This document shows, one piece after another, positions 26,691 to 35,929 of a DNA stretch of 64,000 nt. Every line of letters starts with the position of its first letter. Position 1 is the stretch's first letter. The notes under the pieces are model-generated. The model searched no databases. It worked only from the letters and a program-made list of their open reading frames with translations, and had not been told where the DNA came from. This DNA comes from Bryobacterales bacterium (GTDB lineage Bacteria > Acidobacteriota > Terriglobia > Bryobacterales > Bryobacteraceae): contig PLRJ01000044.1 in NCBI GenBank assembly GCA_003163855.1, positions 1 through 64,000 of the forward strand, in the 5' to 3' direction. A program made the translations under genes and the position numbers.

Positions 26691-28436
26691 ATGACGTTCA
26701 ATCTCTGGAGAGGTCCATCGTTCTTTAACCCCAAGCGATTCGATCTGCCACGCTTTGGACTGGCCGATCTGGCGGTGGGGCTCGGCACCCTGACGCTTTT
26801 CTATGTGATTGCCAGGTTGGGCGCGCAGGCTCTGATTAAGTTTGCCCCGCCTGACATTATTCCTTCTGTCAGTCTGGACCCGCGCAACCTGCCAAATTAC
26901 GCCGCGCGTTCAACGTTGCGGATGTTCGTTGCCCTCTTCTTTTCTGTCGTCTTCACATTTGTATACGGCTACGCGGCGGCGCGCAGCAGACGCGCCGAAA
27001 AGGTTTTGGTGCCGCTGCTGGATATTTTGCAGTCAGTACCGGTGCTGGGTTTTCTCTCCGTTACGGTTACGGCGTTTATCGCTCTGTTTAGAGGAAGCCT
27101 GCTGGGTTTGGAGGCCGCGTCTGTGTTTGCCATCTTCACCGGACAGGCCTGGAACATGACGTTCTCGTTTTATCATTCGCTTCGCTCCGTGCCGACCGAG
27201 CTGGATGAGATGGCAACGCTCTATCGCCTGTCTGCCTGGGAGCGATTTACTCGGCTAGAGTTGCCTTCATCCGCGATCGGATTGGTGTGGAATGGCATGA
27301 TGAGCTTCGGCGGGGGCTGGTTCTTCCTTGCGGCTAGTGAGGCGATCAGCGTTTTGAATCGTCAATATACGCTGCCGGGCATTGGTTCCTATGTGGCCGC
27401 CGCTGTGAGTGCGAAAGATATGCACGCGCTGGCTTGGGCCATTGCCACCATGGTGATCCTGATTCTGATGATCGATCAGTTTTTCTGGAAGCCGCTAGTC
27501 ACTCTCGCTGACCGATACAAATTGGAATTGAGTGCGGGCGAGGAGCGCCGCTTCTGGGTGGTGGATTTGTGGCGCGCGGCATCTTTGCCAAGGTACGCGG
27601 AAAAGCTGTATGGACCCGTGGTGACCTGGGTCGATAAATTATTAACCCGCGCCACAGCGGTTCATGAAAAGACTCATGCCGGGGTTGCCTCTAAATCGAA
27701 GGATTGGCTCTTCAATACTGTTGTCATTGTGGTGACGGCCGGTTTGTCGATTGCGGCATTCCATTTTGTCGTTTCCTCAGTGGGTCTCCCTGAGTTTGGT
27801 TATGCCGCTCTGCTAGGACTTGCCACCTGCGGCCGTGTCATCGCCCTGCTGATCTTCAGCACTATTGTGTGGACTCCGATTGGCGTGGCTATCGGCTTCA
27901 GCCCGAAGCTGGCGCGCCTCTCGCAACCTCTGATTCAGATACTTGCATCGTTCCCGGCCAACTTTCTGTTCCCTTTTGCCACTCTCGGATTTATACGATT
28001 CGGAATCAGCCTCAACTGGGGCAGCATGCTGTTGATGGCGCTGGGGGCGCAGTGGTATCTGCTGTTCAATGTGATTGGAGGCGCACAGAGCATCCCTAAT
28101 GAGTTGCGCGAAATGGCGGCTAGCATCGGTTTACGCCGCGTTCGAGCGTGGCGTGCGCTGATTGGGCCTGGAGTTTTCGGTTCATGGGTTACCGGGGCCA
28201 TCACTGCTTCCGGAGGAGCGTGGAACGCGAGTATAGTCTCGGAAACGGTCTCATGGGGAAACACCACCCTTCATGCCAATGGTCTGGGAGCCTATATCGC
28301 CGATGCGACGGCCAAAGGTGACTGGCCGCGCATCGTTCTAGGCGTTGCGATGATGAGCGTGTTTGTAGTTGGGTTCAATCGAATTGTGTGGAAACCTCTA
28401 TTCGATGTCGCTGAGAGCAAATACCGGTTGGCCTGA
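26691..28436 (+). CDS. ABC transporter permease, two fused BPD-type domains
   Basis: A 581-residue inner-membrane protein made of two homologous importer permease halves (about 30-265 and 330-575), each with about six helices. Each half has an EAA-like loop for the ATPase: ELDEMATLYRLSAWERFTRLELPSSAIGL in the first and ELREMAASIGLRRVRAWRALIGPGVF in the second. Sequence style matches the nitrate/sulfonate/taurine/bicarbonate group. Fusion means one polypeptide can form the complete membrane channel. The ATPase gene follows after 3 bp, but no substrate-binding protein gene is adjacent. It is divergent from the hydroxyproline operon, which may or may not share its regulation. Confidence 0.87.
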   Translation: MTFNLWRGPSFFNPKRFDLPRFGLADLAVGLGTLTLFYVIARLGAQALIKFAPPDIIPSVSLDPRNLPNYAARSTLRMFVALFFSVVFTFVYGYAAARSRRAEKVLVPLLDILQSVPVLGFLSVTVTAFIALFRGSLLGLEAASVFAIFTGQAWNMTFSFYHSLRSVPTELDEMATLYRLSAWERFTRLELPSSAIGLVWNGMMSFGGGWFFLAASEAISVLNRQYTLPGIGSYVAAAVSAKDMHALAWAIATMVILILMIDQFFWKPLVTLADRYKLELSAGEERRFWVVDLWRAASLPRYAEKLYGPVVTWVDKLLTRATAVHEKTHAGVASKSKDWLFNTVVIVVTAGLSIAAFHFVVSSVGLPEFGYAALLGLATCGRVIALLIFSTIVWTPIGVAIGFSPKLARLSQPLIQILASFPANFLFPFATLGFIRFGISLNWGSMLLMALGAQWYLLFNVIGGAQSIPNELREMAASIGLRRVRAWRALIGPGVFGSWVTGAITASGGAWNASIVSETVSWGNTTLHANGLGAYIADATAKGDWPRIVLGVAMMSVFVVGFNRIVWKPLFDVAESKYRLA

Positions 28437-28439
28437 GCG

Positions 28440-29765
28440 ATGCTGGTAGACGACATGGAATCTAATTCAGCCTTGCTAAGTGCCGAGAAAGTTTCAAAGA
28501 CGTTTCCCTTGCCGGCGGGCGGGCAGCAGACTGTATTGGAAGATGTTTCACTCACTGTAGCGCCTGGTGAAGTGGTGGCGCTGCTGGGGCGCAGCGGTTC
28601 CGGAAAGAGCACGTTGCTGCGCATTTTGGCAGGGCTCATCCAACCCAGCAAGGGCCAAGTGGAATCGAAGGGCGCCGGGCTGACTGGCCCCAATCCGGAC
28701 GTCGCAATGGTTTTTCAGAGTTTCGCTTTGCTGCCCTGGCTTACCGTGCAGGAAAATGCGGAACTGGGCCTCTACGCACGCGGTGTGTCCCGGGAGACTT
28801 GCCGCCAAGAAGCTGTAGTGGCACTTAGCATGGTTGGCCTGGAGGGCTTTGAAGGCGCTTATCCAAAGGAACTGTCAGGAGGAATGCGGCAGCGAGTGGG
28901 GTTTGCGCGCGCCTTTGTCATGAAGCCGGACGTGCTGATGATGGACGAACCATTCAGCGCGCTCGACGTGTTGACAGCCGAGAACCTGCGCGGTGAAATT
29001 AGCGATTTATGGGAGCGTAAAGCGTTTCCGGCGAAGAGTATTCTGGTGGTGACTCACAATATTGAAGAAGCCGTATTGCTTGCCGATCGGGTGGTTGTTC
29101 TGGGTGCGAATCCGGGATGCATCCGAGGCGAGGTGAAGGTTGATATTGCGCGGCCTCGCGACAAGAAGGGTCCGCGCTTCGTGGCACTGGTCGATTATAT
29201 TTACGCGGTGATGACGAACCCGGCTGCGCCAGTCGGCGAACTGCCGCAAGCGAAAAGTTCGGAACGGTTTCCCATGCTTCCGCATGCGCGCTCGGGCGGT
29301 ATAAGCGGACTGCTCGAAATCATTCATGATCGCGGCGGCCGCGAGGATCTGCCGAAACTCGCAGAGAGCTTGCGCCTGGAGGTGGACGATCTCTTGCCGG
29401 CTATCGACGCGTCAGTTCTGCTCGGATTTGCCGAGGTAGCGCATGGCGATGTGACGCTGGCCAGCGCGGGCCGCGAATTCGCGGTAGCGGGCGTACATCG
29501 CAGCCACGAGATCTTCAAGGAGCAACTGATTAAGCGAGTGCCATTCGTGTCGACGGTGATGGGAGCGATGCGCCAGAAGAAGGATGGACGAATTACGAAA
29601 GAATTCCTGCTGGATATTCTGGATGAGCACTTTTCTGAAACAGAAGCGCAAAGGCAATTTCAGACGCTAGTTGATTGGGGCCGCTATGCGCAGCTGTTTG
29701 AGTATGATGCGGACGAAGCACTGCTGTATCTAGTCGAGCCGGAAGAGGCAGGCTCCTCAATTTAG
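28440..29765 (+). CDS. ABC transporter ATPase with C-terminal AAA-associated domain
   Basis: A 441-residue ATPase that pairs with the upstream fused permease. The nucleotide-binding domain (about 10-240) has Walker A GRSGSGKST, a Q-loop in VFQSFALLPWL, signature LSGGMRQRV, Walker B VLMMDEPFSALD and the H-loop VVTHNIEEA. The remaining ~180 residues form the extra C-terminal domain found on a subset of nitrate/sulfonate-type ATPases. It is mostly helical, with GVHRSHEIFKEQLIKRVPF and LVDWGRYAQLFEYD at the end, and may sense substrate or regulate activity. The start could also be the ATG at 28455 (MESNSALL). Confidence 0.88.
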   Translation: MLVDDMESNSALLSAEKVSKTFPLPAGGQQTVLEDVSLTVAPGEVVALLGRSGSGKSTLLRILAGLIQPSKGQVESKGAGLTGPNPDVAMVFQSFALLPWLTVQENAELGLYARGVSRETCRQEAVVALSMVGLEGFEGAYPKELSGGMRQRVGFARAFVMKPDVLMMDEPFSALDVLTAENLRGEISDLWERKAFPAKSILVVTHNIEEAVLLADRVVVLGANPGCIRGEVKVDIARPRDKKGPRFVALVDYIYAVMTNPAAPVGELPQAKSSERFPMLPHARSGGISGLLEIIHDRGGREDLPKLAESLRLEVDDLLPAIDASVLLGFAEVAHGDVTLASAGREFAVAGVHRSHEIFKEQLIKRVPFVSTVMGAMRQKKDGRITKEFLLDILDEHFSETEAQRQFQTLVDWGRYAQLFEYDADEALLYLVEPEEAGSSI

Positions 29766-29800
29766 TGAGGTTTCGGACGGTGGAAAGCCGGTACAGACTC

Positions 29801-29855
29801 GGTTTTTGCCGTTCGAGTTTTGAGGAGTTGAAGCAGGCCGCGGCGGCAAAAAACC
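29801..29855. repeat. Inverted repeat between convergent genes
   Basis: GGTTTTTGCCG at 29801-29811 is matched by CGGCAAAAAACC at 29844-29855, which has one extra A. The arms enclose about 32 bases and lie between the ABC ATPase stop and the stop of the small Gly-rich protein gene. Each arm reads as a T-run on one strand, so a bidirectional terminator is conceivable. The loop is longer than usual for an intrinsic terminator. Confidence 0.35.
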
Positions 29856-29894
29856 AGTCAGTCCCGGTTTTCCGCAGTAGTGTGCCCTGGGCTG

Positions 29895-30248
29895 CTAAAA
29901 CAAATGCTTAAGCGCTTTGCCAGTTCCTTTTACTATTTTGCCGGTGCCTTTTACCGCGCCCACGCCAGCGTCTTTACCTGCCATGGCCGCTCCTGTTCCC
30001 AAATGACCTGCTGCGTCAATCGGGTGTAAGGTCGCCAAACTCACCGCAGCCTTGCCAGTGCCCGCGGCTAAGTGCCCTGCACCTTTGCCTGCGCCTTTGC
30101 CAATATCGCCGGCGCCGCTTCCAATGTCGTGTTTAGCGCTGGAATGCTTTTTGTTGAGGTGCTTGTTGTTGCCGGCTTCCTGCGCCTGTTGAGCGTGAGT
30201 AGCTGTTGCCATCAGCAGAGCGAAAATCGCAGCTTGCGCTAATTTCAT
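29895..30248 (-). CDS. Small secreted Gly/Ala/Lys-rich repetitive protein
   Basis: 117 residues with a clear signal peptide (MKLAQAAIFALLMATATHAQ). The mature part is built from short imperfect repeats of the type GKGAGK, GTGKAA, GTGAAMAGK, GVGAVKGTGKIVKGTGK, ending in ALKHLF. It is basic and glycine-rich, without cysteines. I do not recognise a domain. The pattern of glycine zippers alternating with lysines suggests a flexible envelope-, membrane- or nucleic-acid-associated peptide. This is inference from composition only. Confidence 0.65.
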   Translation of the reverse strand: MKLAQAAIFALLMATATHAQQAQEAGNNKHLNKKHSSAKHDIGSGAGDIGKGAGKGAGHLAAGTGKAAVSLATLHPIDAAGHLGTGAAMAGKDAGVGAVKGTGKIVKGTGKALKHLF

Positions 30249-30326
30249 AAAATTCCTACTACTCTCATCGTCGCACGAAACAGACCCGTGCCCGGGTACG
30301 TGGTACCATCCCCCTAAACAGAACCT

Positions 30327-33300
30327 ATGTGTAAAACAATTCTTGCCCTGGCAGTTCTCGCCTCCACGTTAGCGGCGCAAGATCTAAGCACTCTAAAAAC
30401 TCTGAAATATCGTGAAATCGGACCTTTTCGCGGCGGACGCGTAACCGCTGTTGCAGGTGTCGATTCCCAACCCAACGTGTTCTACTTCGGTTCGGTCGGT
30501 GGCGGCGTATGGAAAACTACCGACGCCGGCAACTCCTGGCAGCCTATCTCCGATGGCCAGCCTTTCGGAACGGGCGACGTGGGCGCCATTGCGGTTTCCG
30601 ATTCCGACCCTAACATCTTATATGTAGGAATGGGCGAGGCGCCCATTCGCGGTAACGTTTCCTATGGCGACGGCATTTACAAGTCGATGGACGCCGGCAA
30701 GACCTGGAAGAAGCTGGGTCTTGAAAATACCCGGCAGATAGCTCGCATCCGCATTCATCCCAAGGATCCCGACATCGCTTATGCGTGCGCACTGGGTCAT
30801 GCTTTTGGCCCGAACGAGGAACGCGGTCTGTATAAAACGACCGACGGCGGCAAGAATTGGAAACAGATATACACGCGCGGGCCGAAGGCCGGCTGTATCG
30901 ACGTCGTGCTTGATCCGCACAACTCGAACGTGATTTGGGCGGGGTTCTGGCAAGTCATTCGCAAGCCCTGGGTGTTTGAATCGGGCGGCCCTGGTTCGGG
31001 CCTCTTCAAATCCACTGACGGAGGCGACACATGGACCGACATGACGCGCGCGCCTGGCTTACCCAAAGGAGTAATCGGAACAGTTGGGGTGGATATTTCG
31101 CCCGTGAACTCCGATCGTATTTTCGTCCAGATTGAAGCTGACGACGGCGGGATCTTCCGATCGGATGACGGTGGCGCGAAGTTCATCAAGGTGAATGACG
31201 AGCGCAAACTGAGGCAGCGGGCATGGTATTACAACCGCGTTTTCTGTGATCCGAAGAATCAGGACGTCGTGTATGGGACGAACGTTCAATTCTTCAAGTC
31301 GTCGGATGCGGGCAAGACTTATCTGCCCATCGTGACTCCGCACGGCGACAATCATGACCTTTGGATTGCACCGAGCGATCCGCTGCGGATGATTGAGAGC
31401 AACGACGGCGGAGCGATCATCTCGATGAACGGCGGCAAATCGTGGTCGAGCATCATGAACCAGCCCACGGCCCAGTTTTACCGCGTAGCTGTGGACGATC
31501 AATTTCCTTATTGGATTTACGGTGCGCAGCAGGACAATACAACTGTTAAGACAATGAGCCGAACCACTTCCGGCCCCGGCATTGGGGAGGGCAACTGGTA
31601 TCCGGTGGGGGGCGGTGAGTCGGGTTGGGTGGTCCCTTATCCGAAAGATCCCGAAGTTGTTTTCGCCGGTTCCTACGATGGTCTGCTGACCCGGTACGAT
31701 CACCGAACAGGACAAACTCGAGACGTAACCATCTGGCCCGATAACCCGATGGGACATGGCGTGGAAGACATGAAATACCGCTTCCAGTGGACGTTCCCCA
31801 TCGTGTTTTCGCCGCATGATCCCGATTTGATTTATGCCGGCGGGAACGAGCTTTTCATCTCCACTAACCAGGGACAGAACTGGAAGTCGATCTCGCCTGA
31901 TCTGACTCGCAACGACAAAACGAAGCAGGGTCCTTCGGGCGGTCCGATAACCAAGGACAATACCGCGGTGGAATATTACGATACGATCTTCACCGTCGAT
32001 GAGTCGCCTGTAAAGAAGGGTGTAATTTGGACCGGTTCCGACGATGGCCTGGTCTACGTAACGCAGGATGCGGGAAAGAACTGGAGCAATGTTACTCCGA
32101 AGGGAATTCCCGACTGGATTCAGATCAACGCGATTGCGGCCAGCCCGTTTGACGCGGGTACGGCCTACATGGCGGCAACCATGTACAAGCTGGATAACTA
32201 CGAACCATTTCTTTATAAGACCACCGACTATGGCAAGTCTTGGACGCGAATCAACGATGGCATTCCGGCGCAGTCGTTTACGCGTGTTGTGCGAGAAGAC
32301 CCGAATCACAAGGGACTTCTGTTTGCAGGCACCGAAACCGGAATCTACGTTTCGTTTAACGATGGCGCCAAGTGGCAGCCTATCCAGCTCAATCTGCCGG
32401 TGACTCCAGTGGTGGATCTCGCTTTCCAGAAGCGTGACGATGAACTGGTGGTTGCTACGCAGGGACGTTCGTTCTGGATACTGGACGATCTGAATGTGCT
32501 GTATCAGGTTGCCGATAATCCTGTGCTTTACAAGCCTAAAGATGCTTACCGCATTGGGAGCCGCGGCGGCTTCGGAGGTGGACGTGCCGCTTCGGAGGCG
32601 CTGGGCAAAAACCCGCCGAGCGGTGCTGTCATCTATTACCATTTGGATGCGAAGCCGAAGGAGGCGACGCTCGAGTTTCTTGATTCGAAGGGTGAGCTGA
32701 TTCGGAAGTTCACTAATAAGGTGCAGAAAAAAGAGGAAGTGCTGGCCGGTTCCTCTGAAGAAGAAGACTTCGCGGCTCGTTTCGCTGGCCCTACCAGCAT
32801 CCCTGCCGAAGCCGGAATGAACCGTTTTGTCTGGGACCTCCATTATGAAGATGCTAAGCGCTTTCCGGGTATGATTCTGTGGGCTGGGAGCACCCGAGGA
32901 CCCATGATTATTCCTGGCACCTATACGGTGAAACTGACTGTGGACGGTAAGAGCTATACACAAACGTTTGACGCTCGCAAGGATCCCCGGATCAATACGA
33001 CTCCGGAAGATTTCCAGAGTCAGTTGGCGTTGGAACTCCAGATCCGAGATAAGCTTACGCAGGCTCACGAGGCCATCATCAATATACGCGCCATTCGCAA
33101 GCAGATAGAGGAGCTTTCCGGGCGCATCGAGAACAAGGAAGTCATCGCTAAAGCTAAAGCGCTGGCGGCTGAGTTGACCGATGTTGAGGAAGCGCTGTAC
33201 CAGACCAAGAATCGGGCGAGTGAAGATCCGCTGAACTTCCCGATCCGCCTGAATAACAAGATGGCGAGCCTGCTGGCAGCTATCCAGAGCGCGGACGCAC

Positions 33301-33470
33301 GGCCTACATCGCAGGAACAGCAGGTGTTTGAAGATATCGACACGGGTATCAACGGGCAGTTGAAGAAACTTAACGGTATCTTCGATAAGGATGTCCCGGC
33401 CTTCAATAAGTTTGTGAAGGACCAGGATGTTCCGGCTGTCAGCATCAAGACGACGACCGGCGCGTTTTAA
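30327..33470 (+). CDS. Secreted BNR/sortilin-like beta-propeller protein
   Basis: A 1,047-residue exported protein (signal peptide MCKTILALAVLASTLAAQ). The first ~740 residues contain many BNR/Asp-box repeats of the form S-x-D-x-G-x-T/S-W, for example STNQGQNWKS, KTTDGGKNWKQ, KSTDGGDTWTD and KTTDYGKSWTR. They fold as a large ten-bladed-type propeller like the Vps10/sortilin domain, and databases often call such proteins 'glycosyl hydrolase'. A short beta domain (about 850-890) and a helical C-terminal region (about 895-1030) follow. No catalytic residues can be assigned, and peptide or glycan binding is the safest inference. Such proteins are abundant in Acidobacteria. Its stop overlaps that of the convergent hydrolase gene by 4 bp. 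Confidence 0.85.
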   Translation: MCKTILALAVLASTLAAQDLSTLKTLKYREIGPFRGGRVTAVAGVDSQPNVFYFGSVGGGVWKTTDAGNSWQPISDGQPFGTGDVGAIAVSDSDPNILYVGMGEAPIRGNVSYGDGIYKSMDAGKTWKKLGLENTRQIARIRIHPKDPDIAYACALGHAFGPNEERGLYKTTDGGKNWKQIYTRGPKAGCIDVVLDPHNSNVIWAGFWQVIRKPWVFESGGPGSGLFKSTDGGDTWTDMTRAPGLPKGVIGTVGVDISPVNSDRIFVQIEADDGGIFRSDDGGAKFIKVNDERKLRQRAWYYNRVFCDPKNQDVVYGTNVQFFKSSDAGKTYLPIVTPHGDNHDLWIAPSDPLRMIESNDGGAIISMNGGKSWSSIMNQPTAQFYRVAVDDQFPYWIYGAQQDNTTVKTMSRTTSGPGIGEGNWYPVGGGESGWVVPYPKDPEVVFAGSYDGLLTRYDHRTGQTRDVTIWPDNPMGHGVEDMKYRFQWTFPIVFSPHDPDLIYAGGNELFISTNQGQNWKSISPDLTRNDKTKQGPSGGPITKDNTAVEYYDTIFTVDESPVKKGVIWTGSDDGLVYVTQDAGKNWSNVTPKGIPDWIQINAIAASPFDAGTAYMAATMYKLDNYEPFLYKTTDYGKSWTRINDGIPAQSFTRVVREDPNHKGLLFAGTETGIYVSFNDGAKWQPIQLNLPVTPVVDLAFQKRDDELVVATQGRSFWILDDLNVLYQVADNPVLYKPKDAYRIGSRGGFGGGRAASEALGKNPPSGAVIYYHLDAKPKEATLEFLDSKGELIRKFTNKVQKKEEVLAGSSEEEDFAARFAGPTSIPAEAGMNRFVWDLHYEDAKRFPGMILWAGSTRGPMIIPGTYTVKLTVDGKSYTQTFDARKDPRINTTPEDFQSQLALELQIRDKLTQAHEAIINIRAIRKQIEELSGRIENKEVIAKAKALAAELTDVEEALYQTKNRASEDPLNFPIRLNNKMASLLAAIQSADARPTSQEQQVFEDIDTGINGQLKKLNGIFDKDVPAFNKFVKDQDVPAVSIKTTTGAF

Positions 33471-34282
33471 CTTTTAGCAGCTTCCTTAAAGCTGTCTCGG
33501 ACGAAGGGCCACGCGGCGGACCTTGGGTCAATTAAGTCGAAGTGGCCGGCACCTCGCACGGGCCTCAGAATAGCGTTTTTTGAGGCTTTTGCGAATGTCT
33601 CACTCATGTCGTAAGGCACGACATCGTCACCGTCGCCATGCACCATTCGTTGCGGCGGCGCGATGGGTAGCAACTCCAAGGGAGAAGTGGCTGCGTAACG
33701 GGCGGGAACGTCGTCAGGAGACCCACCGAGAAGTTCTCCGACGACTCCGTTACTCAATTTGAGTTCCCAGGCGAGTTTTAAGTCTGAGATGGCGGCGAGC
33801 GCCACGACTCCGCGCAGATCGATGATGTTCTGTTTGGCCAGCCAAAGAGCCAGCTGTCCTCCCGCGGAGTGCCCTCCGGTAACTACATTGTTCCTACCGA
33901 GTCCATATTTTGAAGCGATGGCATTCATATGCGCTGCGCCGAGTTTGACGTCGTCGAACGTGCCCGGCCAGCCTCCACCGGCTTGACCCAGCCGCCGATA
34001 TTCCAAACTCCAGACAGCGAAGCCTTCATATGTCAGAGCCCGACAGGCAAAGCCAGCGTGCGTAAGGTCGTATGCTTTTAGCCAGAAGCCGCCATGAAGA
34101 AAGATTATGAGTGGATGGGGTCCAGCGCTTGTGGGCAGGAATAAGTCGCCAAATTGGTTTGGGTCGGTGCCGTAAGCGATTCGGTGGTCGGCCTTCGGAG
34201 GAGTAGCCTCTAGAATTACCTGGCTACGGCCGCATCCGGTTAGCAGAACAGAGGCGGCTAAGAACTCTCTTCGTGTAATCAC
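33467..34282 (-). CDS. Alpha/beta hydrolase, Tat-type lipoprotein
   Basis: A 271-residue esterase/lipase of the carboxylesterase type. TRREFLAASVLLTGCG combines a twin-arginine motif with a lipobox (cleavage before C17), so the enzyme is probably a membrane-anchored lipoprotein. The oxyanion-hole motif HGGFW (about 65-69) and the nucleophile elbow GHSAGGQLA place it in the hormone-sensitive lipase/BD-FAE-like branch. The acid is likely the Asp in GDGDDVVPYD and the base the His in GAGHFDLID. The gene overlaps the preceding sialate O-acetylesterase gene by 4 bp, so both probably act on acylated glycans or xylan side groups. Confidence 0.86.
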   Translation of the reverse strand: MITRREFLAASVLLTGCGRSQVILEATPPKADHRIAYGTDPNQFGDLFLPTSAGPHPLIIFLHGGFWLKAYDLTHAGFACRALTYEGFAVWSLEYRRLGQAGGGWPGTFDDVKLGAAHMNAIASKYGLGRNNVVTGGHSAGGQLALWLAKQNIIDLRGVVALAAISDLKLAWELKLSNGVVGELLGGSPDDVPARYAATSPLELLPIAPPQRMVHGDGDDVVPYDMSETFAKASKNAILRPVRGAGHFDLIDPRSAAWPFVRDSFKEAAKS

Positions 34283-35787
34283 ACTTTCGGGATGTACTCT
34301 TCGGAGGTGAATGGAGATGCCGGTAAGCCAATGTCATTGAACAGATCGAGCACGGGTGCATTCGCCCAGCCGTAACGCACGAATTTCGGAGACGAAACAT
34401 CCGGGCTGGTTAGCAGCACGGTCTGGCCTTCAATGCGCGCGCTGGCCGGCTGAAACTTTCCATCGCTGCCTGCTATCTCGAAGCCGGGCGGCGACCCATC
34501 CCTGCACAACAATCCTTGCGCGTGATCGAACAGAACTCGAATGGAGGAGCCTTCCACGCTCGTCTCGCGGTACATCGGTCCCTGATACTGAACATTCTCG
34601 TGATAGGCGAGTGCCCGTGCGGCCAGCGCGAGCCGCGCACCCACTTCCTGTTTATTAGCCGGATGGACATTGTTCACATCGCCAATGTCTATTGTCACCG
34701 CCATGGCGGTATTAGCTACCTGCAACGTCCGGCGCTGGGCTTCACGAATGGTGTTGTACGATTCGGCGGGGCTGGAGTGATAGTTTGCAATCTGCACGAA
34801 GAGGAAGGGAAAAGTGCCTTCGCGCCACTTGGTGCGCCAATCCTGAATCATAGCGGGGAACTCTCGTTCATATAAGTTGGCGCGGGCCAGTACGCTGTTT
34901 GATTCGCCTTGATACCAGATGACTCCTTTAATGCGAAAGTTGACGGCCGCCGCAATCATGCCGTTGTACAAGCCGGCGGGTTCCCAACTTTCCGGACGCG
35001 GATGCCAGGAATGTACGGGCGCAGGCTTGCCGGCCTTTTTCGCTTCGTCGTCGGCGCGCTTCTCGGCGGCTAGCATGCGCGAATAGTCCTCCTGCATGTC
35101 TGTCATTTTGCCCCATTCGGCGAACACAGGCATCAGAGCGGCGTCTGACCCCAGCGCATCCATGCTAGTCCAAGCCTCTATTGGTGTGCCGCCCCAGGTG
35201 GAGTCGATCAGGCCGACGGTTACTTTTTGATCCTGGGCAATGGCACGGCCGAAGAAGTATCCGACAGCGGAAAACAATGCTGCTGTTTCAGGCGTGCAAG
35301 CAGTCCATTCGGCCTCAAAATCGTTCATGGGAAATGGCGAACTACGGGTGGGCGTCCGAAAGAAACGGAGATTCGGATTGGTGGCGTTGCGAATTTCCTC
35401 TTCGCTATTCCTGATGACGGCGTTGCCGATGAAACCGCGCAACGGCATCTCCATATTCGACTGACCTGAGGCGAACCAGACATCGCCCAGCATGACATCG
35501 TCTAACGTGATGGAGTTCGCGCCCTTAACAACCAGTTTGTAAGGACCGCCAGCGTCCTCTGCCGGCAAATAGACGCTCCAGTGTCCGAGTGGGCCGGCAG
35601 CGGAGGTCTGGGTTGCGTTATTCAGTTCGACTGAAACCTGCTCGCCGGCGTCAGCCCAGCCCCAGATGTGAATCGGTTGGCCGCGCTGGAGCACCATGTG
35701 ACTTCCGAGAATCTTCGGGAGCACGACGGCGCCATTAGCTGCCGAGCAGGCAAGCGCCAAGAATAAGACGGCGTTCAGTTTCATCAA
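34279..35787 (-). CDS. Sialate O-acetylesterase-type SGNH hydrolase
   Basis: A 502-residue exported esterase that removes O-acetyl groups from sugars (sialic acid in animal-associated homologues, more likely plant or microbial polysaccharides in a soil bacterium). A signal peptide ends near ANG. The N-terminal beta domain (about 25-95, LPKILGSHMVLQR...WGWADAGEQV) is followed by the SGNH domain with catalytic S110 in GQSNMEM and the WYQGESN motif. The C-terminal HPANKQEVGARLALAARAL carries the Asp/His region (DVNNVHPANK). It has two possible adjacent ATG starts. It is the first gene of a two-gene operon with the lipoprotein hydrolase. Confidence 0.89.
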   Translation of the reverse strand: MMKLNAVLFLALACSAANGAVVLPKILGSHMVLQRGQPIHIWGWADAGEQVSVELNNATQTSAAGPLGHWSVYLPAEDAGGPYKLVVKGANSITLDDVMLGDVWFASGQSNMEMPLRGFIGNAVIRNSEEEIRNATNPNLRFFRTPTRSSPFPMNDFEAEWTACTPETAALFSAVGYFFGRAIAQDQKVTVGLIDSTWGGTPIEAWTSMDALGSDAALMPVFAEWGKMTDMQEDYSRMLAAEKRADDEAKKAGKPAPVHSWHPRPESWEPAGLYNGMIAAAVNFRIKGVIWYQGESNSVLARANLYEREFPAMIQDWRTKWREGTFPFLFVQIANYHSSPAESYNTIREAQRRTLQVANTAMAVTIDIGDVNNVHPANKQEVGARLALAARALAYHENVQYQGPMYRETSVEGSSIRVLFDHAQGLLCRDGSPPGFEIAGSDGKFQPASARIEGQTVLLTSPDVSSPKFVRYGWANAPVLDLFNDIGLPASPFTSEEYIPKV

Positions 35788-35929
35788 TCAAATCGTATCC
35801 AACGGAAATTTCGAAATAAATAGGCGGAGCCCTGCCTCAAACCATTTAAGAAAGGCACGCAAAACAAGGGCGAGCGAGTTCTTTGCTTCCTGGCGGGACG
35901 CAGCCGTGCCCTTTGCGCTTCTAATTTCG

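Noticed and set aside
31059-33068. A 669-codon open frame on the minus strand opposite the BNR protein gene
   Set aside because: The plus-strand gene has a signal peptide and repeated Asp-box motifs; the opposite frame has no recognisable domain and arises from GC-rich codon use.
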